Of a stretch of 10,924 bases of DNA, positions 1-6,483 are shown one piece after another. Under the pieces are notes generated by a model. It saw only the letters and a list, made by a program, of their open reading frames with translations. It was not told where the DNA came from and made no database searches. The position numbers and the translations under genes are program-made. The DNA lies in the NCBI GenBank assembly GCA_005885015.1, contig VAYG01000038.1:998-11921 (forward strand), read 5' to 3'. The first letter of the stretch is position 1. Every line of letters starts with the position of its first letter. The DNA comes from Actinomycetota bacterium (lineage in GTDB: Bacteria > Actinomycetota > UBA4738).

Positions 1-408
1 CTCTTTGCCGGAACTGGGGCGGTGGGGATCGAGGCCCTCTCGAGGGGAGCGAGGCGAGCGCTCTTCGTCGACTCCGCTCCAGGGGCTGCCAAGGCCATCC
101 GGGAGAACCTTCGCCGGGCAAAGCTGGAGTCGAGGGGGACGGTCCGACGGGTGGACGCCCTGGCCGCCGTTCGTCAGAAACCAGGACAGTTCGGTCTGGT
201 GCTCGTGGACCCTCCCTACCGCCTGCCGGGGGCCGCCCTGGAGGGGTTGCTTCGCGAAATCGCTGGTCAGAGCGTTGTGACGCCGGGCGGCCTGATCGTC
301 CTGTCCAGGGAGACCAAGAGTCACATACCTGTAATTCCGCTAAACTGGCGCCCCGAGCGAAGGCTTTCCTACGGCGACGCGATCATCCTTGTCTTCCAGG
401 CCCAGTGA
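1..408 (+). CDS. rsmD: 16S rRNA (guanine(966)-N2)-methyltransferase RsmD, 3' part
   Basis: The frame is open from base 1, so the N-terminus lies outside the window; 135 residues and a TGA stop are visible. RsmD methylates N2 of G966 in 16S rRNA of the assembling small subunit, using S-adenosylmethionine. The visible part opens with the SAM-binding motif I (LFAGTGAVGIEALSRGA, residues 1-17). It carries the DPPY motif at visible residues 70-73, typical of methyltransferases acting on an exocyclic amino group. The tail ERRLSYGDAIILVF matches the usual RsmD C-terminal strand. Family members are about 180-200 residues, so some 50 residues are missing, all upstream. Its position 21 bases before coaD is the classic rsmD-coaD pairing. 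An internal GTG at base 22 is not the start, because it falls after the SAM motif has begun. Confidence 0.93.
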   Translation, partial: LFAGTGAVGIEALSRGARRALFVDSAPGAAKAIRENLRRAKLESRGTVRRVDALAAVRQKPGQFGLVLVDPPYRLPGAALEGLLREIAGQSVVTPGGLIVLSRETKSHIPVIPLNWRPERRLSYGDAIILVFQAQ

Positions 409-429
409 CCATCCCGGGGGGCTCAGCGA

Positions 430-918
430 GTGGGGCTAGCGGCGTTGTGTCCGGGAACGTTCGACCCGGTAACGAACGGGCATGTCGACATCATCCGCCG
501 GGCCAATGGCTGTTTCGACCGGGTGGTGGTCGCGGTCCTGGAGAACCCGGTGAAGGCGCCCCTCTTCAGCGTCGACGAGCGGGTCGCGATGCTGAAGGAG
601 GCCGTGGCTGACCTCGAGCACGCCGAGGTGGACTCGTTCTCGGGCCTGCTCGTGGACTATGCGGCCCGACGCGAGATCCGCATCGTCGTGAAAGGCCTTC
701 GCGCGGTATCGGACTTCGACTACGAGTTGCAGATGGCACAGATGAACAACAAGATGTCGGGCCTCGAGACGTTCTTCGTCCCGACGAGCCCGCAGTGGTC
801 GTACCTTTCCTCCTCCTTGATCAAGGACGTGGTGCGTTTCGGCGCGGACGTCTCCGGCCTCGTGCCGTCGTTCGTCCAGGACCGGCTGGAGGAGAAGCTC
901 GGCCCGGGGAGGGAGTGA
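430..918 (+). CDS. coaD: Phosphopantetheine adenylyltransferase (PPAT)
   Basis: This cytosolic enzyme transfers AMP from ATP to 4'-phosphopantetheine, giving dephospho-CoA, the penultimate step of coenzyme A synthesis. The 162 residues match the usual CoaD length. Visible family features are the N-terminal CPGTFDPVTNGH with the nucleotidyltransferase TxGH motif (T15-H18), K42 in the substrate loop, KGLR (88-91) and the C-terminal YLSSSLIKD (125-133), equivalent to the ISSTxxR/K-type ATP-binding segment. The start is GTG at 430; a start further downstream would cut the first beta strand, and a GGGGGG tract (415-420) lies upstream as a possible ribosome site. It follows rsmD by 21 bases and precedes the coiled-coil gene by 8, so translation is probably coupled within one operon. 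Confidence 0.96.
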   Translation: MGLAALCPGTFDPVTNGHVDIIRRANGCFDRVVVAVLENPVKAPLFSVDERVAMLKEAVADLEHAEVDSFSGLLVDYAARREIRIVVKGLRAVSDFDYELQMAQMNNKMSGLETFFVPTSPQWSYLSSSLIKDVVRFGADVSGLVPSFVQDRLEEKLGPGRE

Positions 919-926
919 GCGCTCGC

Positions 927-1469
927 ATGGACATCAGCGCCCGGCTCCAGCAGATCGAAGAGCTCGTCCAAGAGGCGAAGTCCATGCCGCTGTCCTCGAG
1001 CGTGCTCGTCAACCGCGACGAGATCCTCGAGCTGATCGAAGCGGCTCGAAACGAGCTGCCCGAAGAGATCAAGCAGGCTCGTTGGGTGGTCAAGGATCGC
1101 GAAGAGCTCCTGGCCAAGGCGCGCAAAGACGGCGAGGCGACGGTCGGACTGGCCCGCCAGGAGCGCGCCCGGCTCCTTTCCCAGGAAGAGGTGGTTCGGG
1201 CGGCGCAAGCGGAGGCCGAATCGATCCTGAGCGCGGGGGAGGAACGGGCTCGCCAGCTGCGGCTCGAGGCCGAGGACTACGTCGACGCGAAGCTCGCCCA
1301 GTTCGAGATCGTGCTGGAGAAGACCCAGCGCGAACTGGAGCGGTCGATCGGACAGGTCCGGAGGGGCCGGGAGAAGCTGCGCGGCCTGACGCCGGCCCAG
1401 GAGGAGTTCGGGCCAGCCGACCAAGATGAGGGGAGCCTGCTGTTCGACGGCGAGGATGAGTCCCGATGA
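927..1469 (+). CDS. SepIVA/DivIVA-like coiled-coil protein
   Basis: A 180-residue, highly charged protein with no membrane segment or signal peptide. After a short N-terminal helix and the segment PLSSSVLVNRDEILELI (21-37), residues 38-150 are rich in Glu, Arg, Ala and Leu in a pattern expected for a long helical coiled coil (for example VVRAAQAEAESIL and LRLEAEDYVDAKLAQFEIVL). An acidic tail follows. The sequence and its place between coaD and DUF177/rnc match the actinobacterial family containing M. tuberculosis Rv2927c (SepIVA), a DivIVA-like protein linked to septation and polar growth. The same role here is inferred. ATG 927 is preferred because GGGGAGGG ends 13 bases upstream. GTG 915 is in frame and overlaps the coaD stop, but would leave almost no Shine-Dalgarno spacing. 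Its last four bases overlap the next gene. Confidence 0.82.
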   Translation: MDISARLQQIEELVQEAKSMPLSSSVLVNRDEILELIEAARNELPEEIKQARWVVKDREELLAKARKDGEATVGLARQERARLLSQEEVVRAAQAEAESILSAGEERARQLRLEAEDYVDAKLAQFEIVLEKTQRELERSIGQVRRGREKLRGLTPAQEEFGPADQDEGSLLFDGEDESR

Positions 1470-2011
1470 CGGTCCCGATCGACGTCCGCGACCTCCTCGG
1501 GCATCCCGGTGCGTCCCGGACCGTACACGTTGGCGAGCCGGTGGCCGGGCTGGCCACGCAGGTGGCGAGCGTGCCGGAGGATCGCCCCGTCGCCGGCGAT
1601 CTCCTGTTCGAGAGCGTGATCGAAGGGCTGTTGGTCAGCGGATCGCTCGAAGGGACCATGGCGCTCGTGTGCGCGAGGTGCCTGAAGCCGATCGAATCGG
1701 CCTTCCGCATCGACGTCCAGGAGCTGTTCGCGCCGGGTGCGACCCCGACCGACGACGAATATCCGGTGACGGACGGGTCGGTCGACCTCGAGCCCATGAT
1801 CCGTGACGCCGTGGTCCTGGCCATGCCGTTCGCGCCGCTCTGCCGGCCCGATTGCCAGGGCCTGTGCGAGCGGTGCGGGGGAGACCGCAACCTCGGGGAG
1901 TGCGCCTGTCCTCCGGAGACCGACAGCCGCTGGTCGGCTCTGCTGGAGCTGAACTTCTCCGATGACGTGATGGGAATGGCGCGCGAGCGCCGAGGCGAGG
2001 GACGCGGGTAG
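1466..2011 (+). CDS. DUF177 / YceD family cysteine-rich protein
   Basis: A 181-residue soluble protein. The DUF177 pattern is clear: a CARC pair (C69, C72) followed by a C-terminal cluster CRPDCQGLCERCGG...ECAC (C126, C130, C134, C137, C146, C148), plausibly binding metal. An acidic segment with DEYPVTDG precedes it. DUF177 genes sit directly upstream of rpmF in a wide range of bacteria, and the family has been linked to 23S rRNA accumulation, so a role in large-subunit maturation is the best inference. The biochemical activity is not known. The ATG at 1466 overlaps the preceding gene's TGA (ATGA), indicating translational coupling. Twenty-seven bases separate it from rpmF. I considered only the ATG start; it gives the usual family length. 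Confidence 0.9.
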   Translation: MTVPIDVRDLLGHPGASRTVHVGEPVAGLATQVASVPEDRPVAGDLLFESVIEGLLVSGSLEGTMALVCARCLKPIESAFRIDVQELFAPGATPTDDEYPVTDGSVDLEPMIRDAVVLAMPFAPLCRPDCQGLCERCGGDRNLGECACPPETDSRWSALLELNFSDDVMGMARERRGEGRG

Positions 2012-2025
2012 CGCCCGCAGCAGAT

Positions 2026-2030
2026 AGGAG
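2026..2030 (+). promoter_or_regulatory. Ribosome binding site of rpmF
   Basis: AGGAG lies eight bases before the ATG at 2039. It fixes the start of the very short L32 gene and is the best Shine-Dalgarno match in the operon, as expected for a highly expressed ribosomal protein. Confidence 0.75.
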
Positions 2031-2038
2031 ATACCACG

Positions 2039-2215
2039 ATGCCGACGCCGAAGAGGAAGACAACGAAGTCGAAGAGCCGGATGCGCGCCGCTCACTGGAC
2101 GGCCACGCCGCCCACGTACGCGGAGTGCCCCCAGTGCCACCAGCCGAAGCTGCCGCATCGCGTGTGCGGGAACTGCGGGTACTACGCGGGCCGCCAGGCC
2201 ATCGACGTCGAGTAG
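2039..2215 (+). CDS. rpmF: 50S ribosomal protein L32 (zinc-ribbon form)
   Basis: This 58-residue reading frame encodes L32 of the large ribosomal subunit. It starts MPTPKRKTTKSKSRMRAAHW, the typical L32 opening PKRKTSKSRxxxRRAHW, and goes on with YAECPQCHQPKLPHRVCGNCGYYAGRQ. The four cysteines (C30, C33, C43, C46) form the zinc ribbon of the C+ type; many bacteria also have a C-minus paralogue used when zinc is scarce, but none is visible here. ATG 2039 is preceded by AGGAG at eight bases. The order DUF177, rpmF, then downstream genes is widely conserved. The stop TAG is followed by 22 bases before rnc. Confidence 0.95.
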   Translation: MPTPKRKTTKSKSRMRAAHWTATPPTYAECPQCHQPKLPHRVCGNCGYYAGRQAIDVE

Positions 2216-2237
2216 GTCTCGACCGGAGGAGACGTTC

Positions 2238-2969
2238 GTGCCACGAGAGCTCATCCCGCTGGAGCGGGCTCTCGGCGTGCGGTTCCACGACCCTCAGCTC
2301 GGGGAAGCCTCGCTCACGCACCGATCGTTCGCGTTCGAGCAGGGCGCGCTCATCACCAACGAGCGACTCGAGTTCCTGGGGGACGCCGTGCTCGGACTTG
2401 TGGTGACCGACCTGGCGTTCCGTGCGTTGCCCGATCGGTCGGAGGGCGAGCTGGCCAAGCTCCGGGCGGCGATGGTGAACATGACCATGCTGGCCGAGGT
2501 GGCTCGCGAGCTCGGCGTCGGCGAAGCACTCCTGCTGGGGAGGGGCGAAGAGCTTTCCGGCGGGCGGGACAAGACCAGCATCCTGGCGGACGCCATGGAG
2601 GCCGTGTTCGGCGCGGTGTATCTGGACCAGGGCATCGAGGTCGCACAGAGGCTGATCGAGCGGCTGTTCTGGCCTCGGATGGAGGCGTACGTGCGCGGCG
2701 AGGGCGACCGCGACTACAAGACGTCGCTGCAGGAGTTGGCGGCACAGGACCTGGGACGGCTGCCCGAGTACCGGGTCGAGGAGCGAGGTCCCGACCACGA
2801 GAAGGAGTTCACGGCCACCGTCTACCTGGCCGGCCGGGAGTTCGGCCGCGGGACCGGACGCTCGAAGAAGGAGGCCGAACAGCGAGCGGCGCGGGAGGCC
2901 CACGCCAGGCTGACCGAGGGCGGCGAGGACCTGACCGGGCGGCGGGCCGAGATGGCCAAGGAAGGATGA
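2238..2969 (+). CDS. rnc: Ribonuclease III
   Basis: RNase III cleaves double-stranded RNA to mature rRNA precursors and to process or destabilise mRNAs. The 243 residues fit the family. The N-terminal endonuclease domain has the signature NERLEFLGD (41-49). Its acidic catalytic residues, by comparison with E. coli, are E42, E45, D49, E69 (SEGELAK), D118 and E121 (ILADAMEAVFGA). The double-stranded RNA-binding domain runs from about DYKTSLQEL (159-167) to SKKEAEQRAAREAHARL (209-225), with the expected lysine-rich helix. A charged 18-residue tail follows. GTG 2238 is chosen because GGAGGAG sits about six bases upstream and the product begins at the usual place. mutM starts three bases after the stop, in the same frame. 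Confidence 0.96.
   Translation: MPRELIPLERALGVRFHDPQLGEASLTHRSFAFEQGALITNERLEFLGDAVLGLVVTDLAFRALPDRSEGELAKLRAAMVNMTMLAEVARELGVGEALLLGRGEELSGGRDKTSILADAMEAVFGAVYLDQGIEVAQRLIERLFWPRMEAYVRGEGDRDYKTSLQELAAQDLGRLPEYRVEERGPDHEKEFTATVYLAGREFGRGTGRSKKEAEQRAAREAHARLTEGGEDLTGRRAEMAKEG
2958..2966 (+). promoter_or_regulatory. Ribosome binding site that sets the mutM start
   Basis: AAGGAAGGA lies six bases before the GTG at 2973, inside the last codons of rnc. It matters because it supports GTG 2973 as the true mutM start. Only one sense codon (TCG) lies between that GTG and the in-frame rnc stop, so no other start is available upstream. Confidence 0.7.
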
Positions 2970-2972
2970 TCG

Positions 2973-3815
2973 GTGGAACTGCCTGAAGTGGAAGTGGTTC
3001 GCCGGGACCTGGAGAAGGAAGTGGTAGGCCGGCGCATCCGCGGAGTGGACGTGAGGCCGCAGCGCAACGCCATGCGGATCATTCGCCGTCACGCCCGGCG
3101 GAAGGAGTTCGCCGATCAACTCGCCGGCCGCAAGATCACCAAGGTCGACCGGAAGGGGAAGTATCTCCTGCTCGCCCTGGACGACGGCGACGTGCTGGTC
3201 GTCCACTTCGGGATGACGGGACAGTTCCTGCGGGGGACCAAGCGGCAGAGCCTGCCCGCACACACGCACGTCGTCATCGAGTTCCAGCAGGGCGGGGACC
3301 TGCGCTTCGCCGATCCCCGGACGTTCGGCGAGATGTTCGTGTCTCCGGCCGATCAGCTGGGCAAGGTCAAGGAGCTCGACCACATCGCCATCGACCCGCT
3401 CGAGGACACGTTCACGTGGCAGGAGTTCTCCGGGGAGCTGTCCCGCCGGGCGGCCAAGCTGAAGCCCCTGCTCATGGACCAGAAGTTCGTGTCCGGGCTC
3501 GGCAACATCTACTCGGACGAAGTGCTGTTCGCGGCCGGCCTGCGTTTCGACCGGATGAGCGACTCGCTGTCCTCGCAGGAAGTCCGCCGGCTGTATCGGG
3601 CCATGCGAGAGGTGCTCCAGGACGCGGTTCGCTTCCGGGGGACCACACTCGGGGACGAGGCGTACGTCGATGTATTCGGCAAGCCCGGCGAGTTCCAGGC
3701 CGAGCTCAAGGTATACGGGCGACGGGGCCAGGCCTGCCGGCGATGCCGGACGCCGATCGACACCGTGAAGCTCTCGGGGCGGACCAGCTACTTCTGTCCC
3801 CAGTGCCAGAGCTAG
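2973..3815 (+). CDS. mutM: Formamidopyrimidine-DNA glycosylase (MutM/Fpg) lacking the N-terminal Pro
   Basis: Fpg removes oxidised purines such as 8-oxoguanine and cuts the abasic site. All other hallmarks are present in the 280 residues. They include the start ELPEVEVVRRDLE, K63 in RKGKYLLLAL (equivalent to E. coli K57), and the probable lesion-intercalating residues M81 (HFGMTGQFL), R116 and F118 (ADPRTFGEM). The helix-two-turn-helix is KPLLMDQKFVSGLGNIYSDE (164-183, N178). The C-terminal zinc finger has C255, C258, C275 and C278, with R270 before the last pair. The usual opening is M-P-E-L-P-E-V, where Pro becomes residue 1 and is the Schiff-base nucleophile. Here GTG is followed directly by Glu, so the Pro codon is absent. 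Met before Glu is normally retained, leaving the Met amine in the Pro position. The stop TAG overlaps the opposing gene's stop. Confidence 0.93.
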   Translation: MELPEVEVVRRDLEKEVVGRRIRGVDVRPQRNAMRIIRRHARRKEFADQLAGRKITKVDRKGKYLLLALDDGDVLVVHFGMTGQFLRGTKRQSLPAHTHVVIEFQQGGDLRFADPRTFGEMFVSPADQLGKVKELDHIAIDPLEDTFTWQEFSGELSRRAAKLKPLLMDQKFVSGLGNIYSDEVLFAAGLRFDRMSDSLSSQEVRRLYRAMREVLQDAVRFRGTTLGDEAYVDVFGKPGEFQAELKVYGRRGQACRRCRTPIDTVKLSGRTSYFCPQCQS

Positions 3816-6442
3816 GGCCCGGCTCCCTTCCGGGCCAGGTCAACGGCCTGCTCCACGCTCATGGCCCGCCCCTCCTCCCAGGCTCGCCCCGCCGACTCCT
3901 CGGAAACATGGACGCGAGCCTCGGCCACAGGGTCTCCCTCGAGGATGCCGGCGAAGCCGCCGGGAGGCCCTCCCACCCGCTGGCGGACGGAGTCTGAGGC
4001 GCCGGCCAGGCGGATGGCGTCCTCGTGGCGGCCCTCCCACGTGGCCAGGAAGGCCAGGTCCGTCAAGGTGATGCCGATCCCGGTCGTGTTGTCGACCTCC
4101 CGGAACAGGTCGAGGGCCTCGAGGGCCGTGGACCGGGCCTCGTCGCGTCGCCCCAGGCGGCCATAGGCGAAGGCCAGCCACACCAGATCGAACGCGAGGT
4201 GGAGGCGGTCCCGCAGCCGCCGCCAGATCGACGTGACCTCCTCGAGGCTCGCCACGACCGCGACCCAGTCGCGGGCCTCGGCCTTCCGTATCACCAGCAT
4301 CGTCAGCACCTGGGCGACCCCGCGTTCGTCTCCGGCTCGCCGGAAGAGGTCGATGCTCTCGTCGAGGAGTCGCCCCGCGGCCTCGATGTCCTCTCCGGCC
4401 ACCACGAAGGCCCGGTTGTACAGGGCCTCCGCGGTGCGGGCAGGGTCGCCGAGCTGCCGCTCGATGACGACGGCTTCCTGGTAGAAGGCGCCGGCCGCGT
4501 CGCGATCGCGTTGCCACCACGCGATCCCGCCGGCCCCGATCAGTGCCTTGGCCCGTGCCGCGGTGGGTCCTTGTCCCGACGGCATGGCCAGGATTTCCCG
4601 GAACCAGACCTCGCCCTCCGCCAGGTGGCCGCGCTGCTGCCAGAACCGCCACAGCGCCCCGGCGGCCTCCTGGGCCCGATCGGCTGTGCCCGCCTCGATG
4701 GCCCACCGGAGGGCGGCACGCACGTTGTCGTGTTCGCGGTCGCATCGGTCGAGCCACTCGCCCTGGTCGTCCGCGGTGAGGTGCGGCTCGGCCTCGACCG
4801 CCAGGTCGAGGAAGTGCTCCGCGTGGCGACGGCGCATCTCGTCCCGTTCGCCGCCGGCCAGCAATCGTTCCTGCCCGAACTCTCGGATCGTCTCCAGCAT
4901 GGCGAACCGGACCGTCCCGCCGGCGGGTTCCACCCTGCGGACCAGCGACTTGTCCACCAGGGACGTGAGCCCGTCGAGGGCGTCCAGCCCGACCGCCTCG
5001 GGGTCGCACACGGCCTCTGCCGACACCAGCGTCCAGCCACCGGAGAACACCGACAGCCGGGCGAACAAGCGCCGCTCCGGATCGTCCAGGAGATCGTGGC
5101 TCCAGGCGATGGCATCGCGGAGGGTCCGCTGGCGTTGGGGCAGGGTCCGCGCCCCCGAGGAGAGGAGGGAGAGGCGGTCGCGCAGGCGGGGCAGCATCTC
5201 CTCGGGGGTGAGCACCTTCGTCCTGGTGGCCGCCAGCTCGATGGCCAGTGGCAGCCCGTCGAGCCGGGCGGTGATCTCGGCCACGGCCGGGGCGTTCCGT
5301 TCGGTGACCCGGAACGCCGGCTGCACCGCGACGGCGCGTTCGGTGAACAGCTGGACCGCCTCGAACCGTCGCAGGGTGAGGACGTCCGGAAGGCGGGCGG
5401 GATCCGGCGGCTTCAACGGCGGCACCTCGTACTCGTGCTCGCCGCGCAGCGACAGCACGACGCGGGACGTGATCAGGACCTTCAGCTTCGGGGCCGCGGT
5501 GAGCAGGTCCTCGATCATCGGGGCCGCGTCGGCCACCTGCTCGAAGTTGTCCACGACCAGAAGGATCTCCTTGTCACGGAGGTGGTTCTTCACGGCGTCG
5601 AGGATCGGCCGGCCGGCTTCCTCCGGAACCCCCAGGGCCCGGGCCGTGGCCGATGGAACGAGAGCCGGGTCCGTCAGGGCCGAGAGGTCGACGAAGAACG
5701 CGCCGTCCCGGTACTCCGTGAGGACATCCGCGGCCACACGAAGGGCCAGCCTGGACTTGCCAGTCCCTCCCGTGCCGGTCAGGGTGAGCAGCCTGGCCAG
5801 GCGGAGCAGGCGCCGGACATCGGCGATCTCGTCCTCGCGGCCCACGAAGGAAGTGAGCTGCGCGGGCAGGTTGTTCGGCCTGGCATCGAGCGTCCGGGGC
5901 GGGGGGAAGTCGGCCGGAACGCCCTCGATCACGAGGTCATACAGCCGCTCGGGCCGGGCGATGTCCTTGAGGCGATGGTCGCCGAGGTCTCGAAGGGTCA
6001 CCTCGTCGGGCAGGGCCCGCTCGATCAGCCCCCGGGTGGCATCGGAGAGGATGATCTGTCCCCCGTGCGCGGCCTCCGAGATCCGCGCGGCCCGGTTCAC
6101 GTCGATGCCGACGTAGTCGTCCCCTCCCCGGGCCCCTTCGCCGGTATGCAGACCCATCCGGACGCGGAGCGGGGGTCCGGGCGACCAGTCGTGCGCGGCC
6201 AGCCCCTTCTGGGCCGCCACCGCCGCTTCGAGCGCCTTGATCGGACTGCGGAAGGCCACGAAGAAGGAGTCCCCTTTGGTGTTCACCTCGACGCCGTCGC
6301 TCGCGGCGATGGCGCGCCGGAGGATGGCGGCGTGATCGTCCCGAGCGTGCACGTACCGGTCACCCAGCTCCTGGAGCAGCCGCGTGGAACCCTCGATGTC
6401 GGTGAACAGGAAGGTGACGGTGCCGGTGGGGAGGTCTGCCAT
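3812..6442 (-). CDS. Class III nucleotide cyclase - NB-ARC-type ATPase - helical repeat fusion
   Basis: An 876-residue intracellular regulator with no membrane segment or signal peptide. Residues about 7-172 are a class III adenylate/guanylate cyclase domain: FLFTDIEGST with metal-binding D15, NTKGDSFF with D58, D109, and VNRAAR with N116 and R120. Residues about 195-460 form an NB-ARC/STAND ATPase with Walker A GTGGTGKS (223-230), Walker B ILLVVDNFE (293-301) and GLPLA (396-400). A winged-helix-like linker and a TPR-like helical array (about 560-820) follow. Relatives often end in a LuxR-type HTH; none is visible here. Position 54, where adenylate cyclases have the adenine-specifying Lys, is Asn. 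The ATG at 6442 has no clear Shine-Dalgarno. Its TAG stop shares CTAG with mutM. Likely a signal-sensing cyclase, but cAMP production is unproven. Confidence 0.9.
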   Translation of the reverse strand: MADLPTGTVTFLFTDIEGSTRLLQELGDRYVHARDDHAAILRRAIAASDGVEVNTKGDSFFVAFRSPIKALEAAVAAQKGLAAHDWSPGPPLRVRMGLHTGEGARGGDDYVGIDVNRAARISEAAHGGQIILSDATRGLIERALPDEVTLRDLGDHRLKDIARPERLYDLVIEGVPADFPPPRTLDARPNNLPAQLTSFVGREDEIADVRRLLRLARLLTLTGTGGTGKSRLALRVAADVLTEYRDGAFFVDLSALTDPALVPSATARALGVPEEAGRPILDAVKNHLRDKEILLVVDNFEQVADAAPMIEDLLTAAPKLKVLITSRVVLSLRGEHEYEVPPLKPPDPARLPDVLTLRRFEAVQLFTERAVAVQPAFRVTERNAPAVAEITARLDGLPLAIELAATRTKVLTPEEMLPRLRDRLSLLSSGARTLPQRQRTLRDAIAWSHDLLDDPERRLFARLSVFSGGWTLVSAEAVCDPEAVGLDALDGLTSLVDKSLVRRVEPAGGTVRFAMLETIREFGQERLLAGGERDEMRRRHAEHFLDLAVEAEPHLTADDQGEWLDRCDREHDNVRAALRWAIEAGTADRAQEAAGALWRFWQQRGHLAEGEVWFREILAMPSGQGPTAARAKALIGAGGIAWWQRDRDAAGAFYQEAVVIERQLGDPARTAEALYNRAFVVAGEDIEAAGRLLDESIDLFRRAGDERGVAQVLTMLVIRKAEARDWVAVVASLEEVTSIWRRLRDRLHLAFDLVWLAFAYGRLGRRDEARSTALEALDLFREVDNTTGIGITLTDLAFLATWEGRHEDAIRLAGASDSVRQRVGGPPGGFAGILEGDPVAEARVHVSEESAGRAWEEGRAMSVEQAVDLARKGAGP
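3816..3836 (+). terminator. Terminator-like hairpin after mutM
   Basis: GGCCCGG and CCGGGCC form a perfect 7-bp stem around a 7-base loop, starting at the base after the mutM stop. No T-tract follows, so it is at best an atypical intrinsic terminator or a 3'-end stabilising structure. The same bases encode the last residues of the opposing cyclase gene, so the pairing could also come from its Gly/Ala/Pro codons. Confidence 0.4.
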
Positions 6443-6453
6443 TGGCGCTCAGC

Positions 6454-6459
6454 AATGTA
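6454..6459 (-). promoter_or_regulatory. Possible -10 box of the cyclase gene
   Basis: Read on the minus strand the sequence is TACATT, fitting TAnnnT, with 11 bases between it and the ATG. That spacing would put transcription start within a few bases of the start codon, giving a nearly leaderless mRNA, which agrees with the lack of a Shine-Dalgarno. No convincing -35 box was found. Confidence 0.3.
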
Positions 6460-6483
6460 GCGAATCCGCCGCCAGGTTCGGGG

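Noticed and set aside
795..926. Upstream extension of the coiled-coil gene to ATG 795
   Set aside because: The extra 44 codons lie inside coaD in another frame and translate to a basic low-complexity string. ATG 927 with a purine-rich ribosome site gives the family-like N-terminus.
1635..3383. Open minus-strand frame of 582 codons across DUF177, rpmF, rnc and mutM
   Set aside because: It runs opposite four well-supported genes, crosses their junctions and shows no family motif. It is a composition shadow.
4025..6460. Open + strand frame of 811 codons opposite the cyclase gene
   Set aside because: Its translation is low-complexity Gly/Arg/Pro/Leu-rich with no recognisable domain, while the minus strand encodes a full set of cyclase and ATPase motifs. 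Long antisense frames are expected in DNA this GC-rich.
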